Positions 1-8,213 of a stretch of 64,000 nucleotides of DNA are shown here, in pieces. This DNA comes from Hymenobacter canadensis (GTDB lineage Bacteria; Bacteroidota; Bacteroidia; Cytophagales; Hymenobacteraceae): contig NZ_CP114767.1 in NCBI RefSeq assembly GCF_027359925.1, positions 2,666,001 through 2,730,000 on the forward strand, in the 5' to 3' direction. A program made the position numbers and the translations under genes. The notes under the pieces were generated by a model. That model was given only the letters and a program-made list of their open reading frames with translations. It had not been told where the DNA came from and did not search any database. The first letter of the stretch is position 1; each line of letters opens with the position of its first letter.

Positions 1-591
1 GTCGACCGATTCTCACCGGAGCAGGCAGTCAATCTGTTGCAGCAGGCGGGCTGGCGCAGAAAGGCCGATGGAACGTGGTGGAAGGGCCAAACGGGTCCGC
101 TGGCACTGAGCCTCAGCTACCGGAGCCAGGCCACCGACCATGAAACGGCGGCGCTGCAGTTCCTGGAGGCTGCTACCAAGCTGGGCATTGCCGTGCGGCT
201 GCGGCCTACAGAAGCCAGCCTGCTACAGCAGCAGCTTACTGCCGGCAGCGTTGATATGTTTATCCGAACGATATCGGGCACCCCTTTCGGGTACAACTTC
301 ATGCCTATTCTGCATTCGCAGGGCATTGGGTTATTCAATTTCACCCGGTTCAGCTCACCTGAATCCGACCAGCTGATTGAGGCTATATCTGCCGCCAGCC
401 AACCGGCTGAGCGCAACCAGCTGGTACGCCGTTTTCAGCGGCTGCTGCAGCAGGAGGCGCCCATCACTGTCTTGTATTTTTCGCGCAACCGGCTGGTTGC
501 TTCCCGCCGGTTGCAACCGGTGCGGGCCACCAGCGTACGGCCTGGCTATGATGCCCTGCATCTGAAGCTGGCCACTTCTTCGGCCCGTTAG
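1..591 (+). CDS. ABC transporter substrate-binding protein (peptide/nickel type), C-terminal part
   Basis: This is the last 196 residues of a protein whose reading frame is open from the first base, so the gene begins outside the window. The visible part resembles the C-terminal lobe of family 5 solute-binding proteins (DppA/OppA type): a stretch about multi-substrate lobe packing, then a segment with 'FTRFSSPESDQLIEA' and 'RRFQRLLQQEAPITVLYF', typical of the end of the family. It would bind peptides or a similar solute in the periplasm and deliver it to the membrane permeases. The next gene starts 3 nt after its stop and is a matching permease, which supports the call. The substrate cannot be told from this fragment. 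Confidence 0.8.
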   Translation, partial: VDRFSPEQAVNLLQQAGWRRKADGTWWKGQTGPLALSLSYRSQATDHETAALQFLEAATKLGIAVRLRPTEASLLQQQLTAGSVDMFIRTISGTPFGYNFMPILHSQGIGLFNFTRFSSPESDQLIEAISAASQPAERNQLVRRFQRLLQQEAPITVLYFSRNRLVASRRLQPVRATSVRPGYDALHLKLATSSAR

Positions 592-594
592 CGT

Positions 595-1650
595 ATGGTG
601 CGCCGCTTGGGTGTTCGGCTGGGGAAGCAGCTATTCATGACGTGGAGCATTCTCTCGGTTCTGTTTCTGCTGACCCGCACGCTGCCCGAGGAACAGGAAC
701 TGCTGGCGCGCTTTGGGGGCATTGCTACCGGTGCCGCCCCCAGCGCCCGGCAGATGCAGGCCGCACAGCAGCAGGCCCGCCGCCGCCTGGGCCTCGACAA
801 GCCGCTGTTTTATATCTCCCGCCGCCCGCCGCAGACCAATCAGCCCACGCAGGCGCTGGCTATGCGCTGGCAATGGGAAGGGTGCCACAACCAATATCAT
901 CAATGGCTAACGGAGCTTAGCCAGGGCGACTTAGGCACTTCTTACCAAACCCAGGAACCGGTACTGCCTCTTTTAGTGCAGGCACTGTGCCATACAATGC
1001 CGCTCGCGCTGCTGGCCATGCTGCTGCTTGTGGGGCTGGGCGGGGCGCTGGGAGTGGTGCAGGCCCGGCGGCCGGGGCCGCTGGTGGCGGTGCTATTTGC
1101 GCTGGATACCCTGCCGTTGTTTGTGGTGGCTTTGCTGCTGCTGCTGCTGCTGGCCAACCCTGATTTTCTCGCGCTTTTTCCGGCCTATGGCTTGGCTGAA
1201 GACACTGAGTCAGGCAGTTCTTTGACTTATCTGAGCTATCTGGCTTTGCCTGTGGCTAGCCTAGTGCTCACGGGCATTGCCGAGCCGGCCGTGCAGCTGG
1301 CGGCGACGCTACGCCATGAAACTCAGCAGCAGTATGCGCTGGCTGCACGCGCCAAAGGCCTATCGGAGCGGCAGGTGCTCTGGCACCACACCCTGCGCAA
1401 CGCCGCCCTACCCAGCCTCGTGCTCATCACTGATCTGCTGCCCAACCTGCTGGCTGGCTCCGTGGTGGTAGAACTGATTTTCGCCCTGCCGGGAGTGGGC
1501 AGGCTGCTGGCCGAAGCCGCCACTGCCCGCGACTATCCGGTGCTGCTGGCAGGTGTGCTGCTGCTCACGCTGCTGCGCCAGCTCTCGCTGTGGCTCGCCG
1601 ACGGCCTGCAGTACCTGCTCGACCCACGCCTTGGCACTGCGGCCACATGA
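595..1650 (+). CDS. ABC transporter permease, DppB/OppB-like
   Basis: Inner-membrane permease of a peptide/nickel-type ABC importer, 351 residues, about the usual family length. The N-terminal membrane segment follows a short basic stretch; a large periplasmic loop (roughly residues 30-130) separates it from the remaining helices, as in DppB. The cytoplasmic EAA loop that contacts the ATPase is visible near residues 245-270 ('AARAKGLSERQVLWHHTLRN'), followed by 'LPGVGRLLAEAATARDYPVL'. It starts 3 nt after the binding-protein gene and overlaps the second permease by 4 nt (ATGA), so the three are translationally coupled. The ATPase subunits are not in the window and may lie upstream or elsewhere. 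Confidence 0.88.
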   Translation: MVRRLGVRLGKQLFMTWSILSVLFLLTRTLPEEQELLARFGGIATGAAPSARQMQAAQQQARRRLGLDKPLFYISRRPPQTNQPTQALAMRWQWEGCHNQYHQWLTELSQGDLGTSYQTQEPVLPLLVQALCHTMPLALLAMLLLVGLGGALGVVQARRPGPLVAVLFALDTLPLFVVALLLLLLLANPDFLALFPAYGLAEDTESGSSLTYLSYLALPVASLVLTGIAEPAVQLAATLRHETQQQYALAARAKGLSERQVLWHHTLRNAALPSLVLITDLLPNLLAGSVVVELIFALPGVGRLLAEAATARDYPVLLAGVLLLTLLRQLSLWLADGLQYLLDPRLGTAAT

Positions 1651-2636
1651 GACGCCCCCACCAACTTTCCCGGTGGAGCCAGCGCCTGGGCTGGAGTTGG
1701 CTGCTGCTGCTTGTTGCGGCCGCCCTACTCGCCGACCTGTTGCCGCTCCCCGCATTTCCGGACCTGCTGCATACCAATGCTCCGCCCCTGACTGCCGGGC
1801 ATCCGTTAGGCACCGACCCCCAGGGGCACGATGTGCTGGGCAGCCTGATCTACGGGGCCCGCACGGTACTGCTGGTAAGTGTGCCGGCCACGCTGCTTGC
1901 CACCGCCCTGGGCATGGCTTTGGGAGGCGCAGCCGGATTCTGGGGCAATACCGGCCTGCGCCTACCACTTGCCACTTTGCTGGCCGGTGGGGTTGCTGCG
2001 CTACTGTTTGTCGTGGCCGGAGCACCAGCAACCAGCTCGCTGGCTGCATGGTGGCCCGTGCTGCTGCTGTCAGCCAGCATATTGGCCAACAGGCTCTTAT
2101 TTCGTAAAAAGTGGCTGCAGCAGCCTGTTGCATTGCCCATAGATACATGGGTTTCGGCCGCTATTGTGGCGCTGGCAGCATTACCGCGCCTGGTAGTAGT
2201 GTTGGTGGTGGCCGCAGCCACAGAGCCAAGTACGCTTACACTTACGGCCCTGCTTACCCTGGTTTTGTGGCCGGTGCCGGCCCGGCTGATGCGCGCCGAA
2301 ACCCGAAGAATCCAGCAGTTGCCTTATCTGGAGGCGGCCCGGGCACTGGGGCTGCCCACTTACAGCATACTGCTGCACCATGTGCTCCCCAATAGCTGGC
2401 GGGTGCTGCGGGTTTCTCTGCCCATGAACCTGGCCGTGCTTATAGGCCTGGAAACTACCTTATCCTTCCTCGGAGTGGGCCTGCCCCCTGAACTGCCAAG
2501 CTGGGGCCGTCTACTGGCAGCCAGCCGCTTAGCTGCTTCCAGCTGGTGGCTGATAGTATTCCCGGCAGTAGCCTTATTGTTCACTGCCCTGGCTCTGCGC
2601 CAGCTGCTTCCGGCCCCTAAGGCAGAGCGCAATTAA
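1647..2636 (+). CDS. ABC transporter permease, DppC/OppC-like
   Basis: Second permease of the peptide-type importer, 329 residues. The ATG lies inside the ATGA overlap with the first permease; the frame is also open further upstream but that would bury the start deep in the neighbour. Family marks are 'HPLGTDPQGHDVLGSLIYGA' near residue 52, and the EAA loop 'EAARALGLPTYSILLHHVLP' near residues 232-251, followed by 'ETTLSFLGVGLPPELPSWG'. Leucine- and alanine-rich helices fill the rest. It is the last gene of the operon; the DNA after it becomes AT-rich and has no continuing reading frame. Confidence 0.88.
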   Translation: MRRPHQLSRWSQRLGWSWLLLLVAAALLADLLPLPAFPDLLHTNAPPLTAGHPLGTDPQGHDVLGSLIYGARTVLLVSVPATLLATALGMALGGAAGFWGNTGLRLPLATLLAGGVAALLFVVAGAPATSSLAAWWPVLLLSASILANRLLFRKKWLQQPVALPIDTWVSAAIVALAALPRLVVVLVVAAATEPSTLTLTALLTLVLWPVPARLMRAETRRIQQLPYLEAARALGLPTYSILLHHVLPNSWRVLRVSLPMNLAVLIGLETTLSFLGVGLPPELPSWGRLLAASRLAASSWWLIVFPAVALLFTALALRQLLPAPKAERN

Positions 2637-2945
2637 AGGCGCTCTGGCCCTTCCTCATGTCACAAATCAGCCTTCTTTGGATAAATTTATCATCAGCTGT
2701 CATTAGTAACTCAGCTGTCTTTGCAATTGCAATCTTTTGATTATAAAAAATATAGATATTTTATAATATAAATTTTACTGCTGATACAGGAGGCAAAAAG
2801 GATAATTGCGCGGCGAAAATCCATAGTCACAAATATGCCGAAACTGTCCTTTACAGCGAATGGCCTTGCCTGTAGTTTTGTAATGTGCTAAGGGTTCTAG
2901 AAAGTTCTCTCAGCATTTCTACTGGCGCTTCTCTACTGGCTATCC

Positions 2946-3167
2946 ATGGCCTCACTTCTTCTCAAACGCCGGCAAGGACACGCATTGCGCTACTTGCTTC
3001 TGGAAATGGCTACCTGCCAGCGCGCAGCAGCCCCGTTCACCGGCTTCCAGACGATTGACGGAGAAATGGTGTCTTATGTCAGAGGAGAGCAGGCCATCCG
3101 GTCGGGCACTGCGGTGCTGATAGGCGGGCTGCTGGTAGGAACGGTATTGCCTCAATTCGATAGCTAG
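2946..3167 (+). CDS. Doubtful small ORF, 73 aa
   Basis: A 73-residue open frame with no family I recognise. It has a basic N-terminus (MASLLLKRRQG) and a short hydrophobic, glycine-rich stretch near the C-terminus ('AVLIGGLLVGTVLP') that could sit in a membrane. In its favour are a TAnnTTTG box 65 nt upstream and a terminator 90 nt downstream. Against it are its size, its unremarkable composition, and an overlapping frame on the other strand of similar length. It may be only part of a non-coding transcript. Confidence 0.25.
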   Translation: MASLLLKRRQGHALRYLLLEMATCQRAAAPFTGFQTIDGEMVSYVRGEQAIRSGTAVLIGGLLVGTVLPQFDS

Positions 3168-3255
3168 TAACCAATCGAATAGCATTATATTATTATTCAG
3201 GCTGGCGGTGCTTCTAAAGCATTCCATCCCGTGAACAATGTTGCAATAGGTGTGT

Positions 3256-3287
3256 AAAAACCCCGCCGGTTCTGCCCGCGGGGTTTT
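3256..3287 (+). terminator. Rho-independent terminator
   Basis: An 11-bp perfect stem, AAAAACCCCGC with GCGGGGTTTTT, around a 10-nt loop. The A and T runs at the two feet let it work in both directions: for a rightward transcript from the 2.9-kb region, and for the leftward gene ending at 3346. Confidence 0.8.
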
Positions 3288-3345
3288 TGCGTTTTACGCC
3301 GCCCAGTAACGCCGCCTTCACTTACTTTTTATAGCTGCTGCCGTT

Positions 3346-4251
3346 TCAGCTGGCCTCGGCTTGGCGGGCCACTTCTGCAATGCCTTGCTCAAAAGTGTGG
3401 GGCTGATAGCCTAGCGCACGGCGCGCCTTATCTATGATGAAGCCCGTGCGCAGAGGCCGCTCGGCCGTCTGTGAAAACGTGCTGGCGTCCACTCGCTCAA
3501 TCAAGGAGGCATCCAGCTGGAAATAGTCGGCTACCCGAAGCGCCATCTGGTAGGGCGTCAGCATCTCGTCGCTGCTGATGTGGTAGATGCCGGTAGCGTG
3601 GTGCTGGGCCGCCAGCCAGCAGCCCTGGGCCAAGTCTTCGGCCAGAGTAGGCGTCCGGAACTGGTCATTTACCACCTTAATGGGCTTTTTCGCTCGTAGC
3701 GAGTCGCGCACCCAAAGCACGATATTGGTGCGGCCATAGTCGTGCGCCACGCCGTACACGAGCACCGTGCGCACAATGGCCCACGGCGTGCGGCAGGCCT
3801 GCACCACCCGCTCGGCGGCTACCTTGCTGGCGCCGTAGAAATTGACCGGCGCCGGCACCGCGTCCTCGGCCAGCGGTCCGCCTTCGCCACTGAAAATGAA
3901 GTCGGTGCTGAGGTGGACGAGGTGAATCTGGTGCGCCTCGCAGGCGGCCACTAAGTACTCGACGGCAGTTACGTTTTGCTGCCAGCAGGCCTGCTGGTTC
4001 AGCTCGCACTCGTCCACGTTGGTCATGGCGGCCGTGTGGATGAGGTGCGTGGGCTGCTCCTGCGCCAGCACGGCCGCCACCTGCGCGGCATCGGTCACGT
4101 CCAGCGGCACGAAGCGCACCTGCGGGTACAGACCGGCCAGCTTGTTGGGGCCGCGCGAGGTAGCAATGAGTGTCAGACCAGGTTGGGCACTCAACAGCGC
4201 CACCAGCTTTTGCCCCAGCAAACCGTTGGAACCCGTAACGAGAATACGCAT
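3346..4251 (-). CDS. RmlD-like NAD(P)-dependent sugar-nucleotide reductase
   Basis: A 301-residue extended short-chain dehydrogenase of the RmlD (dTDP-4-dehydrorhamnose reductase) type. The nucleotide-binding glycine motif is at the very start (MRILVTGSNGLLGQK). The catalytic YxxxK is 'YGASK' near residue 142, after 'STDFIFSG', which is typical of RmlD. The start used is the ATG directly before the Rossmann strand; eight further codons upstream are open but add nothing. It is not in a rhamnose cluster, so the exact substrate is unknown. It is 42 nt upstream of the cyclophilin gene end on the same strand order, so the two are separately placed housekeeping genes. Confidence 0.85.
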   Translation of the reverse strand: MRILVTGSNGLLGQKLVALLSAQPGLTLIATSRGPNKLAGLYPQVRFVPLDVTDAAQVAAVLAQEQPTHLIHTAAMTNVDECELNQQACWQQNVTAVEYLVAACEAHQIHLVHLSTDFIFSGEGGPLAEDAVPAPVNFYGASKVAAERVVQACRTPWAIVRTVLVYGVAHDYGRTNIVLWVRDSLRAKKPIKVVNDQFRTPTLAEDLAQGCWLAAQHHATGIYHISSDEMLTPYQMALRVADYFQLDASLIERVDASTFSQTAERPLRTGFIIDKARRALGYQPHTFEQGIAEVARQAEAS

Positions 4252-4293
4252 AGCACTGGCAGTAGCAGGTGACACGGAAGGCGGTACCGGATG

Positions 4294-4935
4294 TTAGTAA
4301 GTGTAGCCGTAGAGCTCCGTAATTTTCTTTTTCTTCAGCTTCTCCACCTTCATCGTCATTTTAATGTCAGTAGTGGGCCGGTCGCGGCCGTCTTTGGGCT
4401 GGGCGGCAATCTTGTCGATGACGTCGAGGCCGCTTACGACCTGGCCGTAGACGGTGTACTGGCCGTTGAGGTGGGGTGTGCCGCGGTGATTCTGCACCAG
4501 ATAAAACTGCGAGGCACTGCTGGCCCGCTCGGGGTTCACGAAGTCGGCCTGGCGGGCAGCGGCCAGTGCGCCGAATTTGTGGGTGAATTCGGGCCGGATT
4601 TCGGCCGGAATGGTGGCCTCGCTGGGCTGGCCCTGGCCGTCGTTGCCGGGGTCCGCGTCTTTGCTGCCGGGGTCGCCGCCCTGCACCATGAAGTCGGAGA
4701 TGATGCGGTGGAAGGTGGTGCCGTTGTAGAAGCCGCTTTCGGCCAGCTTCAGGAAGTTGGCTTTATGCTTGGGAGTGGCATCGAACAGCACGAGCTTGAT
4801 GTCGCCGAGCGAGGTGCTGATGGTCACGAGCTGATCTTTCTTGCTGCTCTTAGGGAATTTGGCCGCATACAGGGCCGGAGCTAGCACTAGAAGGAATACT
4901 CCAAGCAAAGCAGAAAAACGGGAAACGAAACGCAT
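4294..4935 (-). CDS. Secreted peptidyl-prolyl cis-trans isomerase, cyclophilin type
   Basis: A 213-residue protein with an N-terminal signal peptide (MRFVSRFSALLGVFLLVLAP...) followed by a cyclophilin domain. Family motifs are 'FHRIISDFMVQGGD' and 'SQFYLVQNHRGTPHLNGQY', then 'VYGQVVSGLDVIDKI'. It speeds proline isomerisation in the periplasm or at the outer surface, aiding folding of exported proteins. The start is the ATG that opens the signal peptide; the frame continues upstream for 77 codons but with basic low-complexity sequence. A near-match to the Bacteroidota -7 box (TACTTTCG, 4970 to 4963) lies about 30 nt upstream. Confidence 0.92.
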   Translation of the reverse strand: MRFVSRFSALLGVFLLVLAPALYAAKFPKSSKKDQLVTISTSLGDIKLVLFDATPKHKANFLKLAESGFYNGTTFHRIISDFMVQGGDPGSKDADPGNDGQGQPSEATIPAEIRPEFTHKFGALAAARQADFVNPERASSASQFYLVQNHRGTPHLNGQYTVYGQVVSGLDVIDKIAAQPKDGRDRPTTDIKMTMKVEKLKKKKITELYGYTY

Positions 4936-5073
4936 AACGGGAAGACTACAGAATTTAAAGGGCGAAAGTAAGCGGTTTGCGGCAGAGCGTCCCGGCTCGG
5001 CGATACCGAACACGCAGCGAAACTGTTGAATATATTTTTCTGCCGATATCCGACCTAACGTCTTTATTGGCGT

Positions 5074-5760
5074 ATGATGCGCCAGTTTCCCCCTCACTTT
5101 TCCCTTATGACCACTGCCTTTACCCCTACCACTACTGCCCCCAGCCTCGCCCCGCCGCCGCCCCACTGGTTTCCGAAGCTGCTGCTGGCCGTGTACCTGA
5201 TTGAGTTTGTGGCGCTGGGCATCAACCCGGCTGAGCGCGGCACCTGGTGGGCCGAAAACGTGCCGATTTTCCTGATTGTGCTGGCCCTGACGGTGCTGTA
5301 CGTGCGCGGCACACGCTTCTCCAACCTAGCCTATGCCCTGATGAGCGTATTGCTGTTCATGCACACCATTGGCGGCCATTATACCTTCGAGAAAGTGCCG
5401 TTCGACTGGTTCAACAACCTGTTTGGCTTCAAGCGCAATATGTACGACCGGGTGGCGCACTTTTCGGTGGGCTTCTACGCCTACGCCATCATCGAGCTGA
5501 CGGACCGCTACGGCACCATCCGCAGCCGCGTCATCAGCTACCTGTTTCCGTTGTGCGTCATCGGCACGGTGGCCATGGCCTACGAGCTGATTGAATGGGT
5601 GTATGCCGAAGTAGCCGGCGGCGACGCCGGGGCCGCCTTCCTGGGCAGCCAGGGCGACATCTGGGATGCCCAGAAAGACATGCTGGCCGATACCAGCGGC
5701 GCCGTTTTCGCGCTGATTCTGTACGCGCTGTTTGGCCGGGGCCGCCGCCAGGACGTCTGA
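5074..5760 (+). CDS. DUF2238/YjdF-like inner-membrane protein
   Basis: A 228-residue multi-pass membrane protein of the YjdF (DUF2238) family, function unknown. About six hydrophobic segments are visible, beginning at 'LLLAVYLIEFVALGI'. The family's conserved core is present: 'GGHYTFEKVPF', then 'RNMYDRVAHFSVGFYAYAI', then 'AYELIEWVYAE' and 'GDIWDAQKDMLADTSGA'. Three ATGs are possible (5074, 5077, 5107); the first is used here, but 5107 would give a more compact N-terminus. It is divergent from the cyclophilin gene, and its transcript ends at the strong hairpin just downstream. Confidence 0.85.
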   Translation: MMRQFPPHFSLMTTAFTPTTTAPSLAPPPPHWFPKLLLAVYLIEFVALGINPAERGTWWAENVPIFLIVLALTVLYVRGTRFSNLAYALMSVLLFMHTIGGHYTFEKVPFDWFNNLFGFKRNMYDRVAHFSVGFYAYAIIELTDRYGTIRSRVISYLFPLCVIGTVAMAYELIEWVYAEVAGGDAGAAFLGSQGDIWDAQKDMLADTSGAVFALILYALFGRGRRQDV

Positions 5761-5774
5761 TCCACCTTCAAACT

Positions 5775-5824
5775 GCCCAACAAAAAGCCTCGCTTCCGTG
5801 CAGAAGCGAGGCTTTTTGTTGGGC
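5775..5824. terminator. Bidirectional terminator with 22-bp perfect stem
   Basis: Two 22-nt arms (5775-5796 and 5803-5824) are exactly complementary around the 6-nt loop CGTGCA. Each arm carries an A5 or T5 run. It lies between the convergent YjdF-like gene and hemC and can serve both. Confidence 0.88.
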
Positions 5825-5845
5825 ATAAAACCGCAGAAGCGACGC

Positions 5846-6784
5846 TTAAGCGTCTCTTTCCCGGCGAATTTCGTCGAGAATCTGCTGGCCGCCACGCGCC
5901 AGTACACTCTCGGCAATGCGGATTCCCAGCGCTTCGGCCTGGCTGGCGTCGGCAGTCTGGGCTTCTTCCAGCAGCTTGGCCCCATCGAGGCTAATGAGGC
6001 CGCCGTGCAGGTGCACCGTTGCGCCATCGGGGCTGAGCGTGGCCAACGCGAAGCTGGGGATGCTGCAGCCGCCTTCCATGGTGCGCAGAAAGGCTCGCTC
6101 CGCTGCCAGGCACACGTGGGTGGCCGGATGGTCAAGGATGCGGTGCAGCTCGGTTTTGAGGGCCGGCTCCAAGGCGCGGGCGCACTCAATGGCCACGCTG
6201 CCCTGCCCGGTGGCGGGCACAAACTGGGTTTCGGGCAGCACGTGCCGGATCAGGTGGTCGTACTCCATGCGGTGCACGCCGGCGTAGGCCAGCACCAGCG
6301 CGTCGTACTGGCCTTCCTCGAGCTTGCGCAGGCGGGTCTGAAGGTTGCCGCGGGCTTCGGCGGTGCTGGCGTTGGGCAGAAACCGGCGCAGCATGGCCTT
6401 GCGGCGGGTGCTGCTGGTGCCCAGCACGAGGCCCGGCTTGCGCAGATCCAGGTCGGCCTGAAAGCTCACCACTACGTCGTTCACCTGCTCGCGCTCCATG
6501 AACGCCAGCAGCTCCAGATCATCGGGGATGCTGCTTTGCACGTCTTTGGCGCTGTGCACGGCAATATCAATGTGGCCGGTGCGCAAACCCACTTCCAGCT
6601 CTTCGGTGAACACGCCTTTGGCCCCGATTTTATCAAGGGAGCGGTCCAGCACTACGTCGCCTTTGGTGGTGATGATGACAATTTCGGAAGCCAGGCCAGC
6701 CTGCTCCAGGCAAGCCGCTACGTGGTGGGCCTGCCACAGCGCCAGCTTGCTACCCCGGGTGCCGATGCGAATGGGCTTTTTCAA
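5846..6784 (-). CDS. hemC: Hydroxymethylbilane synthase (porphobilinogen deaminase)
   Basis: Polymerises four porphobilinogen units into hydroxymethylbilane in haem synthesis. With the TTG start used here it has 312 residues, the normal length. It opens 'KKPIRIGTRGSKLALWQAH'. The cysteine that holds the dipyrromethane cofactor is C240 in 'MEGGC', and 'TSSTRRKAM' and 'EARGNLQTRL' line the active site. A longer ATG frame begins at 6889, but a -7 box (TACCTTTG, 6894 to 6887) sits right there, so transcription probably starts just downstream, which favours TTG. No other haem gene is near. Confidence 0.93.
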   Translation of the reverse strand: MKKPIRIGTRGSKLALWQAHHVAACLEQAGLASEIVIITTKGDVVLDRSLDKIGAKGVFTEELEVGLRTGHIDIAVHSAKDVQSSIPDDLELLAFMEREQVNDVVVSFQADLDLRKPGLVLGTSSTRRKAMLRRFLPNASTAEARGNLQTRLRKLEEGQYDALVLAYAGVHRMEYDHLIRHVLPETQFVPATGQGSVAIECARALEPALKTELHRILDHPATHVCLAAERAFLRTMEGGCSIPSFALATLSPDGATVHLHGGLISLDGAKLLEEAQTADASQAEALGIRIAESVLARGGQQILDEIRRERDA

Positions 6785-6982
6785 GTAAGAATTCTGAATT
6801 AGAAAGTAAACGTGTAAGCTTGCGATGCGCAGCGGCTTTGTGGCCGGTTCTGCGCCGACGCTGACGCCGGCCCTCAGCAGTTCTGGCAAAGGTACGGTGC
6901 GGCTGGTTTTGGCGGCCGGCTATAGCAGTTTTAGCGCCAGCTATACCTATTTAGCAAACTGTATTTTCCGCCTTTATTCTCT

Positions 6983-8122
6983 CTAGACGGCCATTTTCAG
7001 CAGTGCCGCCATCCGCAGCGAGACATCCACGAACACCATTCGCGGGTTGGCGTTGCGCTCAATGTGGTAGTGCGCGTCGTTCAGCTCGCGGGTGATGGGG
7101 TCGGCGTTTTGAGGCGTGACGAAGCGGCTGAAGCCCTGCACAAACGGCTGCTCCTGTGTGGACAAGTGCGGCACTAGCTGCGGATCGAGACCGAAGAGCA
7201 GCACCTTGCGCAGCAGCGTGAGGGCGTACTGCAGAAACTCCTTCTGGTTTTCGCGGCCCAGTTTCTGAAACTCGTCGCTCTTTTCCAGCATCTCGCTCAC
7301 CTTGTTGCTGAAGCAAGTGCGCATCCAGCCCGCGAACAGGGCAAAGTAGTCGTGGTCGGTGGCGGCGGCGTGGTGGGCGGCCAGGGCGGCGCCGGGGTTG
7401 CCCTCCGCGAGTTGGGCCAGCTGCCGGGCCTTCACTTCGGGCACCTGATGCTCGTCGCGCAGCCAGTTGGTTAGGTCCTGCTCGGAGAGTGGGCGCACCA
7501 CCACGGGCTGCACCCGGCTGATGATGGTGGGCAGCAGCTGCTCGGGCGCGTGGCTCACCAGCAGAAACACCGTGGCGGCGGGTGGCTCTTCCAGCAGCTT
7601 GAGCACAGCGTTGGCGGCGGCCGGGTGCATTAGCTCGGGCTGCCAGATAACCACCAGCTTGTACTGCGCCTCAAAGGCCTTGAGGCTCACCAGCCGCAGC
7701 AACTGCAGGCTTTCTTCCTTGGAAATGCTGCCCTGCTTGTTCTCGGCCCCGATGTGCTGCATCCAGTCGTTGAGGCCCTGGTAGGGGCTGTCGAGCACGA
7801 AGGTGCGCCAGTCGGCCATGAACTTGCTGCTGGTGGCATCCTTGGCCACGGCCTTGGTGGTCGTGACGGGCACGATGAAGTTCAGGTCGGGATGGATGAG
7901 CTTGTCGATTTTCTGGCAGCTCGGGCAGCGGCCGCAGGAATCATCGGCGTCGGGTGTGCGGCTCTCGCAGTTCAGAAAAGCCGCGAAAGCCAGCGCCAAC
8001 GGCAGCGCCGCCGAGCCCTCAGCCCCGCGAAACAGCTGGGCGTGTGCCACGTGGTTGCGCTGCACGCTTTGCACAAGCAGCTGCTTTACCTGTTGCTGGC
8101 CGGGAATATCGGAGAAACGCAT
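6983..8122 (-). CDS. holB: DNA polymerase III subunit delta'
   Basis: A 379-residue clamp-loader subunit. The opening 'FSDIPGQQQVKQLLVQSVQ' and 'HAQLFRGAEGSAALPLALAF' match the delta' family; the P-loop is degenerate (GAEGSAAL), as expected because delta' does not hydrolyse ATP. A four-cysteine zinc module is visible ('NCES' then 'CGRCPSCQK'). 'LLEEPPAATVFLLVSHAPEQ' followed by 'TIISRVQPV' is the usual sensor region. It acts with the gamma/tau and delta subunits to load the sliding clamp. It lies downstream of, and in the same direction as, the GlmU-like gene, with a repeat-rich 54-nt gap. Confidence 0.92.
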   Translation of the reverse strand: MRFSDIPGQQQVKQLLVQSVQRNHVAHAQLFRGAEGSAALPLALAFAAFLNCESRTPDADDSCGRCPSCQKIDKLIHPDLNFIVPVTTTKAVAKDATSSKFMADWRTFVLDSPYQGLNDWMQHIGAENKQGSISKEESLQLLRLVSLKAFEAQYKLVVIWQPELMHPAAANAVLKLLEEPPAATVFLLVSHAPEQLLPTIISRVQPVVVRPLSEQDLTNWLRDEHQVPEVKARQLAQLAEGNPGAALAAHHAAATDHDYFALFAGWMRTCFSNKVSEMLEKSDEFQKLGRENQKEFLQYALTLLRKVLLFGLDPQLVPHLSTQEQPFVQGFSRFVTPQNADPITRELNDAHYHIERNANPRMVFVDVSLRMAALLKMAV

Positions 8123-8128
8123 GTTGTA

Positions 8129-8213
8129 TTAGTGAGCAATTGGCAATGGACTGTAAGCAGCTTGTTGGCTTGCCGACTATTGGTCCTTGCTCGTTGCTGA
8201 TTGCTCATTATTC
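8129..8213. repeat. GAGCAAT-type imperfect inverted repeat
   Basis: The segment 'attagtgagcaattggcaa' at 8129-8147 is mirrored by 'ttgctgattgctcatta' near 8195-8211 on the opposite strand. The right arm lies inside the end of the neighbouring gene and encodes its last residues (NNEQSATS). Such GAGCAAT/TTGCTCA repeats resemble mobile intergenic DNA rather than a terminator, as there is no T run. Confidence 0.5.

Larger units (their letters stand above)
2637..3345. other. 709-nt gap with AT-rich tract and a possible small transcript
   Basis: The first half (about 2690-2790) is strikingly AT-rich compared with the rest of the window, with runs such as 'ttataatataaatttt'. A good -7 box match (TAGTTTTG, 2873-2880) follows without a -33 TTG at the right distance. 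A weak ORF lies at 2946-3167, and a strong hairpin terminator at 3256-3287. Together these could be one short transcription unit reading rightwards, coding or non-coding. I see no tRNA or riboswitch pattern here. Confidence 0.4.
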
